From assembly GCF_022780145.1 (NCBI RefSeq), contig NZ_JALEXO010000059.1:1-28633 (forward strand): DNA of 28,633 bases, in the 5' to 3' direction. This document shows, piece after piece, positions 23,168 through 28,633 of the stretch. Origin of the DNA: Intestinibacter sp. (lineage in GTDB: Bacteria; Bacillota; Clostridia; Peptostreptococcales; Peptostreptococcaceae). Numbering within the stretch: position 1 is the first letter of the stretch; every line of letters starts with the position of its first letter. Under the pieces are notes generated by a model. That model saw only the letters and a list, made by a program, of their open reading frames with translations. It searched no databases and was not told where the DNA came from. The translations under genes and the position numbers were made by a program.

Positions 23168-23224
23168 TTAACATCATCTAGGGGCTAGTACTATCATTTT
23201 GTGGTACTAGCTATTAGATGTTAA
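23168..23224 (+). other. Stem-loop between the transporter gene and uxuA
   Basis: TTAACATC (23168-23175) pairs with GATGTTAA (23217-23224), and GCTAGTAC (23184-23191) pairs with GTACTAGC (23204-23211), with an 8/5-base internal loop between the stems. No T-run follows, so it is more likely an mRNA processing or stability element than a terminator. Confidence 0.6.
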
Positions 23225-23255
23225 AAATAAAAATACAAAAGGTTAGGAGAATTTT

Positions 23256-24305
23256 ATGAAATTATCATTTCGTTGGTATGGAGAAGATGACAAAGTAACA
23301 TTACAAAATATACGCCAAATACCAGGCATGCATTCTATAGTAACTGCAGTTTACGATGTACCAGTTGGTGAAGTATGGAGCAGAGAATCTATAGCAAAAT
23401 TAAAAGAACAAACAGAAAATGCTGGATTAAACTTCGAGGTAATCGAAAGTATACCAGTTCACGAAGATATCAAGCTTGGAAAACCTAGCAGAGATAAATA
23501 TATAGAAAATTACTGTGAAAATATAAGAAGAGTTGCTGAAGCTGGAGTTAAATGCATATGCTACAACTTTATGCCAGTATTTGACTGGACTAGAACTCAA
23601 TTAGACCATGAATTAGAAGATGGTTCTACATCTTTAGTTTACTATCAAGAACAAGTAGACAAGGTTAACCCATTAGAAAGTGATAGTGACTTAACACTTC
23701 CAGGTTGGGATGCTAGTTACACTAGAGAAGAATTAAAAAGCGTAGTTGCTGAGTACAATGCAATGAGTGAAGACGATTTATGGAATAACCTACAATATTT
23801 CTTAGAGAGAATAATACCAGTAGCTGCAGAATGTGACGTAAACATGGCTATACATGAAGACGATCCATGCTGGAGTATATTCGGATTACCTAGAATAATA
23901 ACTTGTGAAGAAAACCTAGACAGATTCTTAAAATTAGTTGATGACAAGCACAACGGTATAACTTTATGTGCAGGATCTCTAGGCTGCTCAAATAAAAACG
24001 ATGTAGCTAAAATGGCTGCAAAATACGCTAAAATGGGCAGAATACATTTCGTACATATGAGAAATGTAAAAGTATTAGATAACGGATTTGAAGAGAGAGC
24101 TCACTTATCTTCTTGCGGAAGCTTAGACATGTACGCAATAATGAAGGCTTTATATGACAATGGATTTGACGGATATATTAGACCAGACCACGGAAGAATG
24201 ATCTGGGGCGAAACTGGTAGAGCTGGATACGGTTTATACGATAGAGCTTTAGGAGCTACTTACTTAAACGGCTTATGGGAAGCTATAGAAAAATCTAGTA
24301 AATAA
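23256..24305 (+). CDS. uxuA: Mannonate dehydratase
   Basis: UxuA dehydrates D-mannonate to 2-keto-3-deoxy-D-gluconate. The 349-residue TIM-barrel enzyme starts with the family signature KLSFRWYGEDDKVTLQNIRQIPGMHSIVTA. The metal-site segments are MAIHEDDPCWSIFGLPRI, CAGSLG, HFVHMRNVK and YIRPDHGR. Length is typical of the Firmicute form. TAGGAG precedes the ATG. The next gene, 21 bases on, is the reductase that supplies mannonate. Confidence 0.96.
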   Translation: MKLSFRWYGEDDKVTLQNIRQIPGMHSIVTAVYDVPVGEVWSRESIAKLKEQTENAGLNFEVIESIPVHEDIKLGKPSRDKYIENYCENIRRVAEAGVKCICYNFMPVFDWTRTQLDHELEDGSTSLVYYQEQVDKVNPLESDSDLTLPGWDASYTREELKSVVAEYNAMSEDDLWNNLQYFLERIIPVAAECDVNMAIHEDDPCWSIFGLPRIITCEENLDRFLKLVDDKHNGITLCAGSLGCSNKNDVAKMAAKYAKMGRIHFVHMRNVKVLDNGFEERAHLSSCGSLDMYAIMKALYDNGFDGYIRPDHGRMIWGETGRAGYGLYDRALGATYLNGLWEAIEKSSK

Positions 24306-24326
24306 TAAATTTTATGGAGGCGCAAA

Positions 24327-25172
24327 ATGAAATTACCTTTTCAAATAGATTTAAACGATAAAGTTGTTGTAATAACAGGAGCAGGTGGATTAATATGTTC
24401 TGCATTTGCTGAAGCTATGGCTATGTGTGGAGCTAAGGTTGCTTTACTTGACTTAAACGAAGAAGCAGCTAAAAAATATGCAGATGAAATAGTTGCAAAA
24501 GGATACACTGCAAAAGGTTACAAATGTAACGTTTTAGAAAAAGAAAGCTGTGAAGCTGCAAGAGGTGCTATATTAGCAGACTTCGGAACTTGCGATATAT
24601 TAATAAATGGAGCTGGTGGAAATAATCCAAAAGCTACAACTGATGACGAGTACTTTGCTCCAGAGCATTTAAATGAAATGAAAACTTTCTTTGATTTAGA
24701 TCCTCAAGGGGTATCTTTCGTATTCAACCTAAACTTCATGGGTACATTAATACCTACACAAGTTTTCGCAATGGATATGATGAACAAAAAAGGTGCGAGC
24801 ATAATAAACATATCTTCAATGAATGCTTATTCACCACTTACAAAAATACCAGCATACAGTGGAGCAAAAGCTGCTATATCTAACTTTACTCAGTGGTTAG
24901 CAGTTCACTTCTCAAAGGTTGGTATACGTTGCAATGCTATAGCACCAGGGTTCTTCTCAACTAAACAAAACGAAAAATTATTATGGAACGAAGATGGAAC
25001 TCCAACTGCTAGAACTGAAAAAATATTAGCTGGAACTCCAATGGGTCGTTTCGGTGAATTAGAAGAATTAATAGGTTCATTATTATTCTTATCTTGCGAA
25101 GAAGCATCAGGATTTGTAAACGGAACTGTTATACCAGTTGATGGTGCATTTGCAGCATATTCAGGTGTTTAA
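24327..25172 (+). CDS. uxuB: SDR-type D-fructuronate reductase / mannonate oxidoreductase
   Basis: A 281-residue short-chain dehydrogenase that should reduce D-fructuronate to D-mannonate with NAD(P)H, the role of the YjmF/UxuB SDR in Bacillus (unlike the unrelated long-chain UxuB of E. coli). The Rossmann motif is TGAGGLICSAFAEAM, with the acidic DLN for cofactor choice; NGAGGNNP follows and the catalytic set is S in NISSMNAYSP, then YSGAK. It is packed between uxuA and the GH3 gene. The substrate is assigned from family likeness and position. TGGAGG precedes the ATG. Confidence 0.88.
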   Translation: MKLPFQIDLNDKVVVITGAGGLICSAFAEAMAMCGAKVALLDLNEEAAKKYADEIVAKGYTAKGYKCNVLEKESCEAARGAILADFGTCDILINGAGGNNPKATTDDEYFAPEHLNEMKTFFDLDPQGVSFVFNLNFMGTLIPTQVFAMDMMNKKGASIINISSMNAYSPLTKIPAYSGAKAAISNFTQWLAVHFSKVGIRCNAIAPGFFSTKQNEKLLWNEDGTPTARTEKILAGTPMGRFGELEELIGSLLFLSCEEASGFVNGTVIPVDGAFAAYSGV

Positions 25173-25229
25173 TATATAGACTACGACGACATAATATAAG
25201 AAGACATTTATTAGGAGGAGTAAAGACTT

Positions 25230-26999
25230 ATGGTTAATTTAAGAGTAAAACCTTACAACCTAGACGATGAAGGTGTTAAATGGGTTGAAGAAACTATAAA
25301 ATCAATGACTATAGAAGAAAAAATAGGTCAATTATTTATAAACATGGGTGCAAGCCGTGACGAAGAATACTTAAAAAGTATTTTAGATAACTATCACATA
25401 GGTGGAGTTCGTTACAACCCAGGAACTGCTGAAGAAGTATACGATCAAAATAAAATACTTCAAGAAAACAGTAAAATACCTCTATTAATAGCTGCAAATA
25501 CTGAAATGGGTGGTAATGGAGCTTGTACAGATGGTACTTATATAGGAAATGAAGTTAAAATAGCTGCTACTAACGATAAAAAATACGCATACGAAATGGG
25601 TAGAGTATCTGGTGTAGAAGCTGCTGCTATAGGATGCAACTGGAGTTTCGCTCCAATAGTTGATATAAACAAAAACTGGAGAAATCCAATAATATCAATA
25701 AGAACTTGGTCAGCTGATGTTGAACAAACTCTAGAATTATCTCTTGAATACATGAGAGGTATACAAGAAAGTGGAATAGCACCTGCTGCTAAACACTTCC
25801 CTGGAGATGGTATAGATGAGAGAGATCAACATTTATCATTTGCACCAAATTCATTATCAGTAGAAGAATGGGATGCGACTTTCGGAAGAGTTTACAGTGG
25901 ATTATTTGAAGCAGGTCTTCCATCAATAATGGCTGGACATATAGCTTTACCAGAGTACGTTCGTCACTTTAATCCAAATGCGACTACTCAAGAATTATAT
26001 ATGCCTGCTACATTAAGTAAGTATATATTAACTGACTTATTAAGAGGAAAAATGGGCTTCAATGGTCTAGTTGTAACTGATGCATCTCACATGGTTGCTA
26101 TGACTTCAGCTATGAAGAGAAGTGAAATGCTTCCAACTGCAATAGCTGCTGGTTCTGATTTATTCTTATTCTTCAACGATCCAGACGAGGATTTCAACTG
26201 GATGATGGAAGGCTACAAAAAAGGAATAATAACAGAAGAGAGATTAGAGGAAGCTTTAACTAGAATATTAGGAACTAAGGCTGCTCTAGGTCTTCACAAA
26301 AAAGCTAAGACTGAAATATTACCAGCTAAAGAAGAAGCTATGGCGAAAATAGGCTTAGAAGAAAATAAAGAAATAGCTAAAGAGGTTGCTGATAAAGGTA
26401 TAACTTTAGTTAAAAACACTCAAGAATTATTACCAATATCACCAGGCAGACAAAAGAGAGTTTTACTTGTTGAAGCTAAAGGAACTGAAGGTGGATTCGG
26501 TAAATTCCTAGAATTAATGGGTGGAGCTAAGAAGAAACCAATAGACACATTAAAAGAATTATTAGAAGCTGAAGGATTCCAAGTTGAAATATGGGAATCA
26601 CCAATGGACAAGGTTATGAAGCTTCCAAAAGAGGAAATGGCTAAGGCTATGGCTAACGTATATGCAGCTAAACGTCCAATTGCCGATTTAACTGACAACT
26701 ACGATTTAATAATAAACATAGCTAACGTAAATCCAAACACTGACCAAAGGGTACAATGGCCAGCTAGTAAAGGAACTCCAGACATACCATTCTATGTAAA
26801 TGAAGTTCCGACTATATTCGTTTCAGTTAAGTGTCCATTCCACTTAGCTGACGTACCACAAGTTAAAACTTATATAAATACTTATGATGATAGTGATATT
26901 ACATTAGAAGCATTAGTTCAAAAGCTTGTAGGAAAATCAGAATTTAAAGGTGTGAGTCCAGTAGATGCGTTCTGCGGATTTGGAGATACACGTTTCTAA
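25230..26999 (+). CDS. GH3 beta-glycosidase with NagZ-like hexosaminidase motif
   Basis: A 589-residue two-domain GH3 protein without a signal peptide, so cytoplasmic. The TIM-barrel domain (about 15-350) carries KHFPGDG (188-194) then D199-Q-H201, matching the K-H-x-PG-x-G-x4-D-x-H signature of GH3 beta-N-acetylglucosaminidases, whose His is the acid/base; the nucleophile is D284 in GLVVTDASHM. A second alpha/beta domain (about 390-589) includes GITLVKNTQELLPI. AGGAGGAG precedes the ATG. In this operon it may remove GlcNAc or GalNAc from glucuronate-containing oligosaccharides, or another glycoside. Activity on glucuronides cannot be excluded. Confidence 0.85.
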   Translation: MVNLRVKPYNLDDEGVKWVEETIKSMTIEEKIGQLFINMGASRDEEYLKSILDNYHIGGVRYNPGTAEEVYDQNKILQENSKIPLLIAANTEMGGNGACTDGTYIGNEVKIAATNDKKYAYEMGRVSGVEAAAIGCNWSFAPIVDINKNWRNPIISIRTWSADVEQTLELSLEYMRGIQESGIAPAAKHFPGDGIDERDQHLSFAPNSLSVEEWDATFGRVYSGLFEAGLPSIMAGHIALPEYVRHFNPNATTQELYMPATLSKYILTDLLRGKMGFNGLVVTDASHMVAMTSAMKRSEMLPTAIAAGSDLFLFFNDPDEDFNWMMEGYKKGIITEERLEEALTRILGTKAALGLHKKAKTEILPAKEEAMAKIGLEENKEIAKEVADKGITLVKNTQELLPISPGRQKRVLLVEAKGTEGGFGKFLELMGGAKKKPIDTLKELLEAEGFQVEIWESPMDKVMKLPKEEMAKAMANVYAAKRPIADLTDNYDLIINIANVNPNTDQRVQWPASKGTPDIPFYVNEVPTIFVSVKCPFHLADVPQVKTYINTYDDSDITLEALVQKLVGKSEFKGVSPVDAFCGFGDTRF

Positions 27000-27018
27000 T
27001 TAAAAATAAATAAAATAT

Positions 27019-27050
27019 ATTAGGGTGTAGTTTTTGCTACATCCTAATTT
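27019..27050 (+). other. Stem-loop between the GH3 and HAD genes
   Basis: ATTAGGGTGTAG (27019-27030) pairs with CTACATCCTAAT (27037-27048), 12 bp with one G-T, closed by TTTTTG. Only two T follow and the ribosome site AAGGAG comes 10 bases later, so it is probably a weak attenuator or a stability element within the operon. Confidence 0.55.
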
Positions 27051-27068
27051 GATATATAAGGAGCAAAA

Positions 27069-27908
27069 ATGGGATATTTTGATTATTTGAAAGAGAAGGA
27101 TTTTTTAATATGTATAGATTCAGATGGATGCGCTATGGATACTATGAATTCAAAGCATTTTAATTCATTTGGACCTGAGTTTGTGAAATCATATGATTTA
27201 GAAGAGTATAGAGAAGAAGCTCTAGAATATTGGAATCAAATAAATTTATTTACAAAAACTAGAGGTATAAATCGTTTCAAAGGTTTGGCTATGGCTGTCA
27301 GAGAGATGAGCAATCGCAAAGGAATAAAATTTGACGGATTAGAAGAATTTGAAAATTGGGTGGAAACTGCACCTCAATTATCAAATCCAGCTCTACTTGA
27401 AAAATGCCAAGAGAAGAGAAACGACTGCATGGAGAGGGCTCTACTTTGGAGTATCCATGTAAATTTATCTATAGTTGAATCACAGGAAGAGGATATGCCT
27501 TTTAAAAATGTGAAGGAAGCTATGGAGGAAATGTCTAAATATGCCGATTTAACTGCAGTTTCTTCTGCAAACGGTCAGGCAGTAGAATCTGAGTGGACAA
27601 AGCACGGAATAAAGGACTGCTGCAGAGTATTACTTTGTCAAGAAGCTGGTTCAAAGGCTTACTGCATAGAAAAGCTTTTAGAAAAAGGATACGACAAAGA
27701 CAAGGTGCTTATGGTAGGAGATGCTCCTGGAGATAAGAAGGCAGCGTTAGACAATGGGGTTAGATTCTATCCGATAATAGTTGACGCAGAAGCATTTAGC
27801 TGGGAAAGATTAAAAAATGAAGCCAGCAAGAAATTATTCGCAGGCGAATTTGATGATGCGTACCAAGAGCAGTTAATAAAAGAATTCGAAGTTGCTTTAG
27901 GAATATAG
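27069..27908 (+). CDS. HAD-superfamily phosphatase
   Basis: A 279-residue HAD hydrolase. Motif I is CIDSDGCAMDTM (DxD near residues 17-19, nucleophile plus acid/base), motif II is TAVSSANG, motif III uses a Lys in the GSKAYCIEKLL region, and motif IV is MVGDAPGDKKAA. An alpha-helical cap lies between motifs I and II (about 40-140). The gene is inside the hexuronate operon, so a sugar phosphate or a toxic phosphorylated intermediate is a likely substrate, but this is inferred. AAGGAGC precedes the ATG. Confidence 0.82.
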   Translation: MGYFDYLKEKDFLICIDSDGCAMDTMNSKHFNSFGPEFVKSYDLEEYREEALEYWNQINLFTKTRGINRFKGLAMAVREMSNRKGIKFDGLEEFENWVETAPQLSNPALLEKCQEKRNDCMERALLWSIHVNLSIVESQEEDMPFKNVKEAMEEMSKYADLTAVSSANGQAVESEWTKHGIKDCCRVLLCQEAGSKAYCIEKLLEKGYDKDKVLMVGDAPGDKKAALDNGVRFYPIIVDAEAFSWERLKNEASKKLFAGEFDDAYQEQLIKEFEVALGI

Positions 27909-27991
27909 ATTTAAATAGACAAATATAATAAAAAAATTTAAGTAAATTTTTAATATATAAGGGAAAAATACAAATACAAAGGAGATATGTC

Positions 27992-28633
27992 ATGAAAAAT
28001 TTTATGGACAAAGATTTTCTTTTATCAAATGAAATATCTAAAAAGCTTTACCATGAATACTCAAGCGTTATGCCGATAATAGATTATCACTGCCACATCA
28101 ATCCACAGGAGATAGCAGAGGATAAAAAATTTGAAAACATAACTCAAGTATGGCTAGGTGGAGATCACTATAAATGGAGACAAATGCGTTCAAATGGTGT
28201 AGAAGAAAAATACATAACTGGAGACGCTACAGATAGAGAAAAATTCCAAAAATGGGCTGAAACTTTAGAAAAAGCTATAGGAAACCCATTATACCACTGG
28301 AGTCACTTAGAGCTACAAAGATACTTCGGATATGAAGGTGCTCTAAATGGAGAGACAGCAGAAGAGGTTTGGAATTTATGCAACGAAAAATTAAAAACTA
28401 TGTCAGCTAGAAGCATAATGAGAGATTCTAACGTTGAATTAATTTGTACTACAGATGATCCAATAGATGATTTATAATACCTCATAGCTATAATAGAAGA
28501 TGAAACTTTTGATATACAAGTACTTCCAACGTGGAGACCTGATAAGGCTATAGCTATAGAAAAAGTCGACTATGTAGATTATATAGCAAAATTATCAGAA
28601 GTAAGTGAAATAGAAATAAAATCATTCGCTGAT
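27992..28633 (+). pseudogene. uxaC: Glucuronate isomerase interrupted by an in-frame stop (runs off the window)
   Basis: UxaC converts D-glucuronate to D-fructuronate, the step before UxuB. The first 161 codons match the family: IIDYHCHINPQEIAEDKKF holds the metal histidines, then WLGGDHYKWRQMRSNGVEE and ICTTDDPIDDL. Codon 162 is TAA (28475-28477) where relatives have Glu (DDPIDSLEYH in E. coli). The same frame then continues open to the window end with family-like EDETFDIQVLPTWRPDKA. A single G-to-T change (GAA to TAA) explains it; no frameshift is needed. It may be a true nonsense mutation or a base-call error. The window ends before the C-terminal half. AAAGGAG precedes the ATG. Confidence 0.85.

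Noticed and set aside
28478..28633. Frameshift as the cause of the uxaC interruption
   Set aside because: The frame after the stop is the same as before it and the length matches relatives, so a nonsense substitution is enough.

Overview
The window is AT-rich DNA from an anaerobic, endospore-forming Clostridia-type Firmicute, most likely of the Peptostreptococcaceae (inference). It carries an alpha/beta-type SASP spore-coat-of-DNA protein, a sporulation-type polysaccharide deacetylase, a sigma-54-controlled L-cysteine desulfidase of the kind known from Clostridioides difficile, a tryptophan T-box in front of trpS, strong AGGAGG ribosome sites and many TTG/GTG starts. No tRNA, rRNA, CRISPR array, intact transposase or phage gene was seen.

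Region 1 (1-7300), housekeeping and spore/envelope genes: the tail of an unknown upstream gene, a VanY-like D,D-carboxypeptidase, folC, a BmrR-like MerR regulator with its own 19-bp-spacer promoter, a cytoplasmic beta-propeller protein, a DUF4364-like winged-helix protein, a SASP, a PdaB-like deacetylase and a double-OB SSB-like protein. Many of these are single-gene units closed by bidirectional terminators.

Region 2 (7300-18100), sulfur metabolism and signalling: a small membrane protein overlaps a sigma-54 activator (CdsR type) with a cysteine-rich sensor domain. The next gene is cysteine desulfidase (cdsB) behind a well-formed -24/-12 promoter. The regulator's terminator is built from two tandem 15-bp palindromes that could also be its binding sites. 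Then come an ECF sigma factor with a membrane anti-sigma candidate, hpt, trpS under a T-box, an unknown 148-residue protein, an XRE-cupin regulator divergent from a cysteine-synthase-like PLP enzyme, an NlpC/P60 peptidase and a small zinc-ribbon membrane protein.

Region 3 (18275 to the end), hexuronide use: a FadR/UxuR-type GntR repressor and a GH2 glycosidase on the minus strand are divergent from an operon of a GPH symporter, uxuA, an SDR-type fructuronate reductase (uxuB), a GH3 beta-hexosaminidase-type enzyme, a HAD phosphatase and uxaC. Two GTATAC-centred operators lie in the divergent region, one exactly between the -35 and -10 of the transporter promoter. Imported glucuronides would be cleaved by GH2/GH3, and glucuronate would pass through UxaC, UxuB and UxuA to 2-keto-3-deoxygluconate. 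However, uxaC has an in-frame TAA at codon 162 and reads on perfectly in the same frame afterwards.

The most unusual items are: a 112-bp two-hairpin repeat present twice (134-245 and 18151-18262), whose six differences are all in a loop or keep pairing; a 12-bp hairpin that exactly fills an over-long gap between the folC ribosome site and its TTG start; the combined terminator/possible activator site between cdsR and cdsB; and the interrupted uxaC.
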